From Pseudomonas nunensis (GTDB lineage: Bacteria; Pseudomonadota; Gammaproteobacteria; Pseudomonadales; Pseudomonadaceae): DNA of 64,000 bases. Each line of letters starts with the position of its first letter. Positions within the stretch are counted from its first letter, which is position 1. The notes under the pieces were generated by a model. The model saw nothing but the letters and a program-made list of their open reading frames with translations, was not told the origin of the DNA and did not search any database. Below, piece by piece: positions 26,886 to 36,458 of the stretch. A program made the position numbers and the translations under genes. Where the stretch lies: positions 1,862,501-1,926,500 of the forward strand of contig NZ_CP101125.1 of the NCBI RefSeq assembly GCF_024296925.1. The letters are read 5' to 3'.

Positions 26886-27515
26886 TCAGTGGGGCGCGAA
26901 GTCGTACTTGCCGCCCGTTTTCAAAGCGGCGGCGTAGGCCGGACGTGCCTGGAAGCGTTCAACCCAGGCGGCGACATGAGGATAGTCACGCAACTTGCCC
27001 TGGGCCCTGGCGATCTCGCCGATAAAGCTCATCTGGATATCGGCGGCGCTGAATTCATCGCCCAGCAGGTAATCGGACTGGCTCAGTGCGGTGTCGAGGT
27101 AGCTCAGGTAGTTGGCCACTTCCGAATTGATTCGCGGATGCAGCGGCGCACCGGCTTCACCGAGCTTGCCCACATACAGATTCAACATCAGCGGCAACAT
27201 CGCCGAGCCTTCGGCGAAGTGCAGCCACTGCACGTATTGATCGTAGGCGGCGGTGGATGGATCAGGTTGCAGGCGACCCTGGCCGTGACGTCGAATCAGG
27301 TAGTCGATGATCGCGGCGGACTCGATCAGCTTCTGCGCACCATCCTCGATCACTGGCGACTTGCCCAGGGCATTGATGGCTTTCAATTCCGGTGGCGCGA
27401 GATTGGTTTTCGGGTCGCGCTGATAGAGCTTCAGTTCGTAGGGGATGGCCAGTTCTTCCAGCAGCCAGAGAATGCGCTGGGAGCGGGAGTTGTTCAGGTG
27501 ATGGACGATGATCAT
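26886..27515 (-). CDS. Glutathione S-transferase
   Basis: 209 residues. Thioredoxin-like N-domain: MIIVHHLNNSRSQRILWLLEELAIPYELKLYQR, cis-Pro in LGKSPVIEDG and E-S in KLIESAAIIDYLI. Ser10 of NNSRSQRI is a candidate catalytic serine (beta/theta-like GST). The C-domain is all-helical, with SDYLLGDEFSAADIQMSF as the conserved N-capping/hydrophobic staple block. It stands alone with its own promoter; a repeat array separates it from the GNAT gene. Confidence 0.9.
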   Translation of the reverse strand: MIIVHHLNNSRSQRILWLLEELAIPYELKLYQRDPKTNLAPPELKAINALGKSPVIEDGAQKLIESAAIIDYLIRRHGQGRLQPDPSTAAYDQYVQWLHFAEGSAMLPLMLNLYVGKLGEAGAPLHPRINSEVANYLSYLDTALSQSDYLLGDEFSAADIQMSFIGEIARAQGKLRDYPHVAAWVERFQARPAYAAALKTGGKYDFAPH

Positions 27516-27864
27516 GGTCGGGGCCTTTTCAGAAAGTGGGGTGATCGCCGGGCTTGAGCAACACTAGACCATTCGCGGCTTCTCGAAGTGCCCTCAAGGG
27601 TTGCTGTCATAGTTCACCTTTCGTGAAATGACCAGCGAGCCGGTGCCGTGTTGATAGCTTGTATAGTTTGCTGGCGAGGAATAGATTCGATCCACAAGGA
27701 TGCCATCTGGCCATCAACCAAAGGGAAATTGCCGTGACTTGCTCAAATTCGCTTGGTTACAACCTCATTCTTTGATCTCAACAACGTCGATTTTTTGCAG
27801 GTGACCGATAATCCTTGTCCCTGTGACGGTGTGAAGTTGCGTATCAATCCAGTGAGGATACAGA
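27516..27864. other. Leader of the signalling cluster, no gene seen
   Basis: A 349-bp gap of lower GC. It contains the divergent promoters of the GST gene and the REC-HDOD gene; a TATAGT-type -10 box with TTGATA some 9 bp before it is visible around 27650-27670, but the spacing is poor. I see no RNA gene or small ORF I can support. Confidence 0.35.
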
Positions 27865-28989
27865 ATGAGAGTGATGATTCTGGATGATGACCCCTGGATT
27901 TCCGACCTTTTAAAACAGCTTGTGTTGAGCATTCGCCCGGTTGCCCAAGTCGATTGCTTTATCGATGTCGCCAGTGCCTTGGACGCTTGGCAGCCAAGCA
28001 CGTATCAATTGGTGATGGCCGACTGGAATCTACCGGATGCCCCCGGCGTCAACCTGTTGCAGAAAATTCGCGAAAAAGATCAGGACACGCCGCTGATCAT
28101 GATCACCGGACGCGCTGATCGAGACAGTGTGCTCGCGGTAAAGTCGCTGAGAATCAGCGCCTTTTTCACCAAGCCATTCCAGGTTTCGCGCGTTGTTCAA
28201 TGCCTGGAAGAGCTCCTTCCCCTAGATGCACCCCCTCGATCGACCACTGTCAGCACTGAAGACCTGATGAGCTATCTCAATGGTTTGTCAGCGGGTGAGT
28301 TGGACTTGCCTTTACTGGCCTCGGTCAAAGACAAGCTTCAGCTCGGCTATGGCGGGGCGCCAATGGATTTGCGAGAGCTCGCCAATGATTGGCAGTTTGA
28401 CCCGGCGCTATGCGCCCATTTGATCGCCGCAGCAAACGGTGCCGCGTATCACGGGCTCGGGCAGCCCTGCACGAATCTGAGCAGTGCGCTGACACGGCTG
28501 GGAGGGCTGACCAGCGTGAATCTGGCAATCAGCCAAGCCCTGCGCCAGACCAATACTCATCCTGACGGCATGCTGATGACCCTCATCCAGGTGCATTTGG
28601 ATGGTGCTGAGCGTTTGGCCGAAAGGGTTGTTCTGTTGGCTCAACAATGCGGTCTGGACCCCGCGCCCCTGCAAAGTGCAGCCCTTTTGCACCGCATGGG
28701 CGAACTCTGTGTGCTTTACCAAACTCAGAAATGGGAGAACCAGGGCAATAGCGTGGAAGAAGAAACGCTCACGCACGCTATTCGCGATTTTGCAGCGCCT
28801 TTTGCCGTTCGCTTGAAAGCACGCTGGGGACTGCCTATGGTTCTACGTGAGTTGATAGGCGCTATTTATGCGTTGCCTCCCATGCAAGTTCGCCGTGAAC
28901 AAGTGGTGATGCGCCTTGCCGCCGCCATGAACAACGGTGAACCCGAGGCAGACGTCGAAAGACTTCAACGATTAGCCGGCCTGGCCTGA
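27865..28989 (+). CDS. Response regulator with HDOD output domain
   Basis: 374 residues. Receiver domain 1-120 (MRVMILDDDPWISDLL, phospho-Asp54 in VMADWNLPDAPG, Lys in FFTKPFQ). A linker is followed by an HDOD domain, about 135-330 (LPLLASVKDKLQL, LRELANDWQFDPALCAHLIAAANGAAY, ALTRLGGLTSVNLAISQAL, ALLHRMGELCVL). HDOD domains are non-catalytic relatives of HD-GYP that scaffold signalling or RNA-decay partners. First of four same-strand signalling genes; the next starts 97 bp later. Confidence 0.9.
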   Translation: MRVMILDDDPWISDLLKQLVLSIRPVAQVDCFIDVASALDAWQPSTYQLVMADWNLPDAPGVNLLQKIREKDQDTPLIMITGRADRDSVLAVKSLRISAFFTKPFQVSRVVQCLEELLPLDAPPRSTTVSTEDLMSYLNGLSAGELDLPLLASVKDKLQLGYGGAPMDLRELANDWQFDPALCAHLIAAANGAAYHGLGQPCTNLSSALTRLGGLTSVNLAISQALRQTNTHPDGMLMTLIQVHLDGAERLAERVVLLAQQCGLDPAPLQSAALLHRMGELCVLYQTQKWENQGNSVEEETLTHAIRDFAAPFAVRLKARWGLPMVLRELIGAIYALPPMQVRREQVVMRLAAAMNNGEPEADVERLQRLAGLA

Positions 28990-29086
28990 TCCCGACAGGG
29001 ACTGGCAGGCTGGCCGTTTCGGCGCGGATAAAAGCTGTCCAGGTTCGCTGGTTATTAATTGCAAGGGATTTGCCAGGAGCAACGGA

Positions 29087-30787
29087 ATGCGCGACAAGAC
29101 GTTTAGCCTCAAACCAGTCCTCCTGATCGTCGATGACCAAGTCATCGACCTGAGAATTCTCAGCACTGCAGTGCAGGATTTAGCTGAAGTTCATATCGCC
29201 CAAAGTGGTCAGCAGGCGCTTGAGATTGCTCGTCAATGCCGGCCCGATGTGGTGTTGCTCGACATCGAAATGCCGGGCATGAACGGTTTTGAGGTGTGCC
29301 GGGCGTTGAAGTCCGATCCGGAACTGCTGGACGCCGCAGTCATTTTCGTAAGCGCTCACACGCAGACCAACGAGGAGCTTTTCGCTCTGGAGTGCGGTGC
29401 AGTGGACTTCATTCAAAAGCCGCTGAATATCCCGGTTGCCAGAGCCCACATCAAGGCTCATATCGCCTTGCGCAATGAGGCCAAGAGGCTCGCCAATCAC
29501 GATGCGCTGACTGGGCTACCCAACAGAATCCTGCTGCAGGATCGTACTGAACAGGCGTTACAAAAGGCTCGTCGCAACAATGGCCGTGTGGCGATGTTAT
29601 TGCTTGATCTGGATAACTTCAAAGCGATCAACGATTCGATGGGGCACTCGGTTGGCGACCTGGTGTTGAAAGAAGTGGCATCGCGATTATCGCGGTCCTT
29701 GCTAGTCGAGGACACCGTCAGCCGGCAAGGAGGCGACGAATTCATCCTCCTCCTGCCCGAGGTGGTCGGTTTCGATGCCGTCGGCGACTTCGCCGAAAGG
29801 GTGCTCGCCACTATCGCCAGTCCCTTTTCAATCCAGGGAAACCGCTACGACCTCAGCGCGAGCATCGGCATCGGTGTATTTCCTGAAGATAGCGACGATA
29901 TGGAGTCCCTGTACCGGCATGCCGACGCAGCCATGTACCAGGCGAAGCTTGCAGGTCGTAATCGTTATTGTTTTTTCTCTTCGCATATCGAGAGCAGCAT
30001 GCGTGCCAGGCACCTGCTTGAGCGCCATATGCGCAACGCTTTGGAAGAAGGTGTTTTCGAAGTGTTTTACCAGGCGAAGATTGATGCACGGCACAAACGA
30101 ATCATTGGGATGGAGGCGTTGATCCGATGGCGCAACCATGACGGCGTTCTGGTCTCGCCTGCCGATTTCATACCACTGGCAGAAGAAACAGGCCTGATTA
30201 TTCCGATTGGCAAATTCGTTCTGCTGCAGGCCTGCAAGGACACGAGGGTGCTACGTGAACTGGGCCATGACATTTCGATTAGCGTAAACATCTCCGTCGT
30301 GCAGTTTCGCGAGGCGGCCTTTCTCGACATGGTGAAAAGCATCCTCGCCGAGTCTGGTTTAGAAGGACAATTTCTCGAACTGGAGATCACCGAAGGGGTG
30401 CTGGCAAGAGACATTGATAACGCGCGAGAAACCCTTTTCCTGCTCAAGACCCTCGGGGTTCGCATTTCTATTGACGATTTCGGCACCGGTTATTCGAGCC
30501 TGGCTTATCTCAAGCGGTTTCCCATTGATGTTCTGAAAATAGATCAGAGTTTTGTGCGAGATATGCTCACCGACAAAAGCGATTCGGCCATCATTGAAGC
30601 GATCATCAAGTTGGGTCAGGCGCTAAGTCTTGAATTGGTGGCCGAAGGCGTAGAAATCCAGGAACAGGCCGATGCGCTTCTGGAGCAAGGCTGTCAGATC
30701 ATGCAAGGTTATCTGTATTGCCGACCTGTTCCCTTTGCTCAGATATCTTCATTTTTGTCCTCGGGACTCAACGTCAATGTTGCGTAA
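29087..30787 (+). CDS. Response regulator with GGDEF and EAL domains
   Basis: 566 residues. Receiver 1-125 (LLIVDDQ, phospho-Asp in VVLLDIEMPGMNG, Lys in FIQKPLN). GGDEF domain about 135-300 with an intact active site RQGGDEFILLL and LLDLDNFKAINDSMGHSVGD. EAL domain about 310-560 with intact catalytic motifs MEALIRWRN, SVNISVVQF, LELEITEG, IDDFGTGYSSLAYL, KIDQSFV and AEGVE. Both domains look catalytically competent, so phosphorylation may switch between c-di-GMP synthesis and breakdown. It lies between the HDOD regulator and the hybrid kinase. Confidence 0.93.
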   Translation: MRDKTFSLKPVLLIVDDQVIDLRILSTAVQDLAEVHIAQSGQQALEIARQCRPDVVLLDIEMPGMNGFEVCRALKSDPELLDAAVIFVSAHTQTNEELFALECGAVDFIQKPLNIPVARAHIKAHIALRNEAKRLANHDALTGLPNRILLQDRTEQALQKARRNNGRVAMLLLDLDNFKAINDSMGHSVGDLVLKEVASRLSRSLLVEDTVSRQGGDEFILLLPEVVGFDAVGDFAERVLATIASPFSIQGNRYDLSASIGIGVFPEDSDDMESLYRHADAAMYQAKLAGRNRYCFFSSHIESSMRARHLLERHMRNALEEGVFEVFYQAKIDARHKRIIGMEALIRWRNHDGVLVSPADFIPLAEETGLIIPIGKFVLLQACKDTRVLRELGHDISISVNISVVQFREAAFLDMVKSILAESGLEGQFLELEITEGVLARDIDNARETLFLLKTLGVRISIDDFGTGYSSLAYLKRFPIDVLKIDQSFVRDMLTDKSDSAIIEAIIKLGQALSLELVAEGVEIQEQADALLEQGCQIMQGYLYCRPVPFAQISSFLSSGLNVNVA

Positions 30788-30863
30788 ACGAACTAGGCTG
30801 TAGACGCCCCAACAGGGTCAGAACCTTAAAATTGAAGACTTGAAGGTCTTCTGCTACGGGGCA

Positions 30864-33800
30864 ATGCGGGTGAGAAAGCACAAGTTTTTTGCATTGAGCT
30901 GGGGAGTGGTTATCACTCTGGCGGTAGGGTTAGGGGTAAGCATTCTGGGCGGCTGGGCCCTTGAGCGCATCAACCAACAACAAGCTCAAGAAGCGATCTC
31001 AGCGGCTACCGAAAACGCCGCAGAGTTGGTTTTAACTCGTCTCGATCTTTACCAATATGGATTGCGAGGCGCTCGTGGAGCGGTGTTGACAGCGGGTGAG
31101 CATGGCATCAGCCGTCAGGTTTTTGACCAATATAACCAAACGCGCGACCTCGCTGCCGAGTTCCCCGGCGCCAGTGCCTTGGGATTTATCAGGCGAGTAC
31201 TGGAACGCGATGAAGGCGACTTTCTCAAGCACGCTCGAGCCGACGGCAAAGCAGATTTCTCCATTCGTGAATTCTCACCCCATTCGGGCGAGCGTTTTGT
31301 TGTCCAGTATGTCGAGCCGGCTGAGGGTAACCAGCTTGCAATTGGCTTGGACATCGCTTCGGAAACATCGCGGCGCGAGGCGGCACAATCCTCGATACAA
31401 AGCGGTGTGGCACGGATCACCGGGCCCATCACGCTCATACAGGCCCAAGGAAAACCGCAGCAGTCTTTCCTGGTGTTGATGCCCATCTTTCGCGGCGGAG
31501 TGACTCCGGTGACCGTCGCTGAACGAGAGGCAGCTGCTTTTGGCTGGAGCTATGTTGTGTTGCAGACCGAGGAGGTACTCAGAGGCCTGCGCATAGAAAA
31601 TGAGACGGTACATTTACGATTAAGGGATATCACGGTTCCAGGGCAAGAGAAGCTGTTTTATGAAAGCAGCGACAACTCGACTAGCCGTGAAACGCTAGTG
31701 ACTCATCGGCTGGAGCGCGACGTATACGGGAGACGATGGCAAATTGAACTCGGCGCCAACTCGTTGTTCATGCAACGCTTGCATCAGGTTTCACCAACAG
31801 TAGTTCTGTTGATGGGTGGTTTGCTCACTCTACTCCTGGCTACTCTGGCTAGTGTCGTGAGTGTCAGCCGTCAACGTCGGCGGCAGATTTTCTCCGAGCA
31901 GGCAAGACTGGCTTCCATCGTTGAAAGCTCGGCCGATGGCATTATCGGAAAAACACTCGATGGCATCGTCACCAACTGGAACAAAGGCGCCGAGCACCTT
32001 TTTGGGCACACCGCCGAGGAAGCGGTGGGCCAGACACTCGCCGATTTGATTGTTCCGGCAGAACTTGTCACAGAGGAGGCGCATATCCTTGCGCGCATCA
32101 GCGCGGGTGAACGTATCGGTAGCTTTGATACCCAGCGCCATCACAAAGACGGGCGACTGATCGATGTCTCCGTCAGCATCTCACCTATTTATGGCGAGGG
32201 TGGTCGCGTCGTTGGAGCGTCCAAGACATTAAGGGATATCTCGGCCAAAAAGGGAGCTGAGGCCCGAATTCTCGAACTCAATTCCAACCTTGAGGAGCAG
32301 GTCGCGCAACGCACGTCGGAGTTGCGGCATCTCAATCTGTTGTTGGGTACTGTGCTGCGTTCGGCCACGGAGGTCTCGATCATTGCGACGGATCTCGATG
32401 GCGTTATCCGTGTTTTCAATAAAGGCTCCGAGCGTTTGTTGGGTTATGACGCCGATGAGTTACTGGGCAAATACACGCCGGCACTGTTCCATGTACCCGA
32501 AGAAGTCACGGCTCGTGGCGTAGAACTGAGTGAGGAGTACGCGCAGGCAATCGACGGTTTCCATGTGTTTACCCATAAACCCGAACGCGAAGGCGCGGAA
32601 ACCCGCGAGTGGACCTACATTCGCAAAGACGGTTCGCGGTTTCCTGTCACGCTGGTGGTCACGTCCATGCGCGATGACGACGGGTTATCGAGCGGCTACC
32701 TGGGTATCGCTGTGGACATTACCGAACGTAAAGCGGCAGAAAAGGAATTGGCTGCGAGCCTGAAGACAACGCTGGAACAACGTAGCGAACTGATGGCGGT
32801 CCACGATCAGTTGCTGATGGCGGCTGAAGTGGCCGAACTGGGCGTCTGGTCCTGGACCTTGGCGGACAATGCCTTGAAGTGGAATGACCGCATGTTCGAG
32901 TACTACGGGCAGCCACTGACGTTGCGCAATACCGGTCTTTGTTATGAGCACTGGTACTCGCGTGTTCACCCCGAGGATGTCGTGGCTGCGGCTGCAAAGC
33001 TGAAGGGTGCCGTCGAAGGGACTGATGTGTATGACACTATTTTCCGTGTCGTTCGCCCGGATGGCCAGATCCGCTTCATTCATGCAGGCGCGCAGATCGA
33101 ACGCGGTCCAAACGGTGCAGCTTTGCGTGTGACGGGTATCAATCGGGACATCACTGTCCAGCGCGAGCTAGAGTCACATCTGCTTAACGCCAAGGAACAG
33201 GCCGATGCTGGGAGTGCGGCCAAGTCTGCCTTCCTGGCCAACATGAGTCATGAAATACGCACACCGATGAACGCCGTGTTGGGTATGTTGCAGTTGGTGC
33301 AGAACACTGACCTGAATGGTCGCCAACTCGATTATGTGACCAAAGCGCAGACCGCTGCGAAATCACTGCTGGGTTTGCTCAATGACATCCTCGATTACTC
33401 CAAGATAGAGGCGGGCAAGCTGCAACTCGATGTGCACCCGTTCGAGCTCGAACCGCTCATGCGTGATCTAGCCGTAGTGCTGGCAGGTAACCAGGTTCAG
33501 AAGGAAGTTGAGGTCATGTTTGACCTGGATGCCAACTTACCCAACGACCTGATCGGAGATAGCCTGCGACTGCAACAGGTGTTGATCAACCTGGCGGGTA
33601 ATGCTCTTAAATTCACCCTGGAAGGCCAGGTCGTGGTCAGCGTTGAACAACTGAAACGCACGGGAAATGCGGTGACTTTGCGCATTGCCGTTTCTGATAC
33701 CGGCATCGGTATCAGCCCGGAACAACTTCAGCGCATTTTTGAAGGTTTCACTCAGGCCGAGGCTTCAACTTCCCGGCGCTTTGGTGGCACAGGTCTGGGC

Positions 33801-35408
33801 TTGGTGATCTGCAAGCGGTTGGTCTCCTTGATGGGGGGGGAACTTCAGGTGGAGAGCCAGCAAGGTGTGGGGAGTCGTTTCTGGTTCGATATCGCTCTGG
33901 ACGTAGCGCCAACGTCACTGCCGAAATCTATCCGCCCGGAAATCGATGTGTCTATACGGATTCTGGTCGTCGACGACAATGCCATGGCGGGTGAATTGCT
34001 GTTGCGCACCGTTCATGCATTGGGATGGAAGGCTGATCGCGTCAGTGGTGGCACGCAAGCGGTGGAGTGGGTGAAGAAAGCCCAGGCACTAGGTGAAGCC
34101 TACGACGTGGTGCTGATGGACTGGCGGATGTCAGATATGGATGGGCTGAGCGCTGCGCAATTGATCCATCAGCAGGGTAACGGTGCGCCACCTCCGATGG
34201 TCATTATGATCACTGCTTACGGCCGCGAAGTATTGGCCGACGCCCACCAGGCGGGAGACGCCCCCTTCGTGGGTTTTCTCACTAAACCTGTCACTCCCAA
34301 GCAGCTGGCCGAGGCTGTTCAGCGAGCACTCAACGGCAAAGACCTGTTGCATTCTCCCGTACCTCGGCCGACGGTTGACTGGCCACAGCGTCTGGCCGGG
34401 CTGAGGTTATTGGTGGTGGAAGACAACATGCTCAATCGCCAGGTAGCCGATGAGTTACTGACAAGGGAGGGCGCTCAGGTGACACTGGCGGAAGGCGGAC
34501 TGGAAGGTGTCAGCAAGGTGATGAATGAGCGTGTGCCCTTCGACGTCGTATTAATGGACATCCAGATGCCGGATATTGATGGCTTGGAGGCGACACGGCG
34601 CATTCGATCGAACCCACGTTTTGCAACCCTGCCGATTGTGGCGATGACCGCAAATGTCTCCAATAGTGACCGTGAGGTGTGTCTCGCCGCCGGGATGAAT
34701 GAGCATGTTGGCAAGCCCATCGATCTGGAGCAACTTGTCGCAACGCTGCTCTTTCAAGTGGGCCACGAGGGTAGCCAGGCATCTCCAAACCAGGGGAAGA
34801 CCCTTGCGCAGGAAGGAGTCATAGATTCTCGTGCATCAATCATTGATCGCTTTGGTGGTGACCTCGATTTGATCCGTATAGTGCTGAGAAACTTCGGCCC
34901 GGAGCTGGAAAAGCAGCTAGTGCGGTTGCACGATCAGATCCAGCATCAGGACGCATCGGGGGCCGCTTTTGTGCTCCATTCCATTAAAGGCAGTAGCGGC
35001 ACCATGGGGGCCAAGGCGCTGTCGCAGTTGGCCGGCAGCCTGGAGCAGACCTTGAAAGATCCAGAGTCTGTAGCGAGCATCTTTGCTGATGTCACCTGGT
35101 TTGACGAATTGAGCAGGTTACTGCAACTCAGTCTTGAGCAGATGAATGCCGACTTTGGTCAGAGCCCACGAGCAAAGATCGGTGTTGGCAACGAAATCAT
35201 GGAGCCGACGCAATGGAAGGAATCCCTTGAAGAGATTTTGCTATTGCTGGAAGCAGGTAATCTTCAAGCCATAGAGTTGACCGACGCGTTGGTGTCAAAA
35301 ACACCGTCATCCCTGCGACCCCGGTTCGATGAGCTGGTGGCCAGGGTCCAGTCGCTGGACTTTTCGGCTGCGATGCCGATTGGTCGTGACCTGTTGAGAT
35401 CTGCCTGA
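30864..35408 (+). CDS. CHASE/PAS hybrid sensor kinase with two receivers and HPt
   Basis: About 1514 residues. Order of domains: membrane helix (about 10-30), periplasmic CHASE domain (about 75-290), second helix (about 310-330), three PAS/PAC units (about 345-760), HisKA with His in ANMSHEIRTPMNAVLG, HATPase (LINLAGNALKF, DTGIGI, GGTGLGL), REC1 (ILVVDDNAMAG, VVLMDWRMSDMDG, FLTKPVT), REC2 (LLVVEDNMLNRQ, VVLMDIQMPDIDG, VGKPIDL) and an HPt domain (VLHSIKGSSGTMGA). All phosphorelay residues are intact. The start is uncertain: a TTG at 30840 or the ATG at 30864 that I use. The stop overlaps the next gene as TGATG, so the HPt probably feeds the adjacent response regulators. Confidence 0.93.
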   Translation: MRVRKHKFFALSWGVVITLAVGLGVSILGGWALERINQQQAQEAISAATENAAELVLTRLDLYQYGLRGARGAVLTAGEHGISRQVFDQYNQTRDLAAEFPGASALGFIRRVLERDEGDFLKHARADGKADFSIREFSPHSGERFVVQYVEPAEGNQLAIGLDIASETSRREAAQSSIQSGVARITGPITLIQAQGKPQQSFLVLMPIFRGGVTPVTVAEREAAAFGWSYVVLQTEEVLRGLRIENETVHLRLRDITVPGQEKLFYESSDNSTSRETLVTHRLERDVYGRRWQIELGANSLFMQRLHQVSPTVVLLMGGLLTLLLATLASVVSVSRQRRRQIFSEQARLASIVESSADGIIGKTLDGIVTNWNKGAEHLFGHTAEEAVGQTLADLIVPAELVTEEAHILARISAGERIGSFDTQRHHKDGRLIDVSVSISPIYGEGGRVVGASKTLRDISAKKGAEARILELNSNLEEQVAQRTSELRHLNLLLGTVLRSATEVSIIATDLDGVIRVFNKGSERLLGYDADELLGKYTPALFHVPEEVTARGVELSEEYAQAIDGFHVFTHKPEREGAETREWTYIRKDGSRFPVTLVVTSMRDDDGLSSGYLGIAVDITERKAAEKELAASLKTTLEQRSELMAVHDQLLMAAEVAELGVWSWTLADNALKWNDRMFEYYGQPLTLRNTGLCYEHWYSRVHPEDVVAAAAKLKGAVEGTDVYDTIFRVVRPDGQIRFIHAGAQIERGPNGAALRVTGINRDITVQRELESHLLNAKEQADAGSAAKSAFLANMSHEIRTPMNAVLGMLQLVQNTDLNGRQLDYVTKAQTAAKSLLGLLNDILDYSKIEAGKLQLDVHPFELEPLMRDLAVVLAGNQVQKEVEVMFDLDANLPNDLIGDSLRLQQVLINLAGNALKFTLEGQVVVSVEQLKRTGNAVTLRIAVSDTGIGISPEQLQRIFEGFTQAEASTSRRFGGTGLGLVICKRLVSLMGGELQVESQQGVGSRFWFDIALDVAPTSLPKSIRPEIDVSIRILVVDDNAMAGELLLRTVHALGWKADRVSGGTQAVEWVKKAQALGEAYDVVLMDWRMSDMDGLSAAQLIHQQGNGAPPPMVIMITAYGREVLADAHQAGDAPFVGFLTKPVTPKQLAEAVQRALNGKDLLHSPVPRPTVDWPQRLAGLRLLVVEDNMLNRQVADELLTREGAQVTLAEGGLEGVSKVMNERVPFDVVLMDIQMPDIDGLEATRRIRSNPRFATLPIVAMTANVSNSDREVCLAAGMNEHVGKPIDLEQLVATLLFQVGHEGSQASPNQGKTLAQEGVIDSRASIIDRFGGDLDLIRIVLRNFGPELEKQLVRLHDQIQHQDASGAAFVLHSIKGSSGTMGAKALSQLAGSLEQTLKDPESVASIFADVTWFDELSRLLQLSLEQMNADFGQSPRAKIGVGNEIMEPTQWKESLEEILLLLEAGNLQAIELTDALVSKTPSSLRPRFDELVARVQSLDFSAAMPIGRDLLRSA

Positions 35409-36355
35409 TGAAACCGTCGATGGAAACCGGGTTGCCGCATTCCCACAACCGTCCAAAATTACTCATAGTCGACGACCAGCCGACTAATATCCGGGTACTG
35501 CATGAGCTGTTTCGTGAGGACTTTGATGTATTTATGGCCACTAGCGGTGAACAGGCGATCACCGTATGTCACGTACAACAGCCCGATTTGATTCTGTTGG
35601 ATGTGGTCATGGAGGGCATGGACGGGTATGAAGTATGCCGTCGACTCAAGGCCGACACGGCGACCCAAGGCATTCCCATCATTTTCATTACCGCGCAGCA
35701 ACAGGAGTCCGAAGAACTGCTGGGCCTGGAGCTTGGTGCCGTGGACTTCATCAGTAAACCGATCAATCCAGTGATTGTTAAAGCACGGGTACGAACACAT
35801 CTGACCCTGAAGTTACAGAGCGATCTGCTACGGAGTATGGCGATGATGGACGGCCTTACCGGGGTGGCCAATCGACGCAAATTCGACGAGGACATTTCGG
35901 CTGATTGGCGCCTGTGCTTTCGAGAGCAAAAGCCGTTGTCGCTGATCTTGGCGGATGTCGATTTTTTCAAGCGCTACAACGACCGATATGGGCATCAGGC
36001 AGGAGATGGCTGCCTCAAGTCCGTTGCCCGAGCGCTATCTGAAACGGTTGGACGCCCCTACGACCTGGTGGCCCGGTATGGCGGCGAAGAGTTTGCCTGC
36101 GTCTTGCCCAAGACAGACCTTTCTGGAGCGGTCGAAATTGCACAAAGAATGCAAGAACGGGTTCGAGCATTGGGCATTGAACATTCTGCTTCTGATGTCG
36201 ATCGTGTGGTGACTATTTCTCTGGGGGTCGCAACATTGACACCCTCTGGTGATCTTGAATACCAGGCTTTGATAGAAGCTGCAGACAAGCAACTCTACGA
36301 AGCTAAGAGCGCTGGCCGGGGGAGGGTGTGTTCATCTGCAATGGAGCCCAGTTAA
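35408..36355 (+). CDS. Response regulator diguanylate cyclase (REC-GGDEF)
   Basis: 315 residues. Receiver 15-130 (LLIVDDQPTNIRVL, phospho-Asp in LILLDVVMEGMDG, Lys in FISKPIN) then a GGDEF domain with an intact active site ARYGGEEFACVLPK and ILADVDFFKRYNDRYGHQAGD. No clear RxxD inhibitory site upstream of GGEEF is seen. Overlaps the kinase stop by one base (TGATG), so it is translationally coupled and the most direct output of the phosphorelay. The four genes end here; a C-rich tract follows. Confidence 0.93.
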   Translation: MKPSMETGLPHSHNRPKLLIVDDQPTNIRVLHELFREDFDVFMATSGEQAITVCHVQQPDLILLDVVMEGMDGYEVCRRLKADTATQGIPIIFITAQQQESEELLGLELGAVDFISKPINPVIVKARVRTHLTLKLQSDLLRSMAMMDGLTGVANRRKFDEDISADWRLCFREQKPLSLILADVDFFKRYNDRYGHQAGDGCLKSVARALSETVGRPYDLVARYGGEEFACVLPKTDLSGAVEIAQRMQERVRALGIEHSASDVDRVVTISLGVATLTPSGDLEYQALIEAADKQLYEAKSAGRGRVCSSAMEPS

Positions 36356-36458
36356 CCCCCCCCCGCTTTTTTTGCTGAGTCTTAAAGGCAAGTGTTGAAT
36401 CAAGCGCTTGCGCCAATCAAAACCGCCTAGTTGTTGCCTGGCTCTGGCTGCCCACAGA

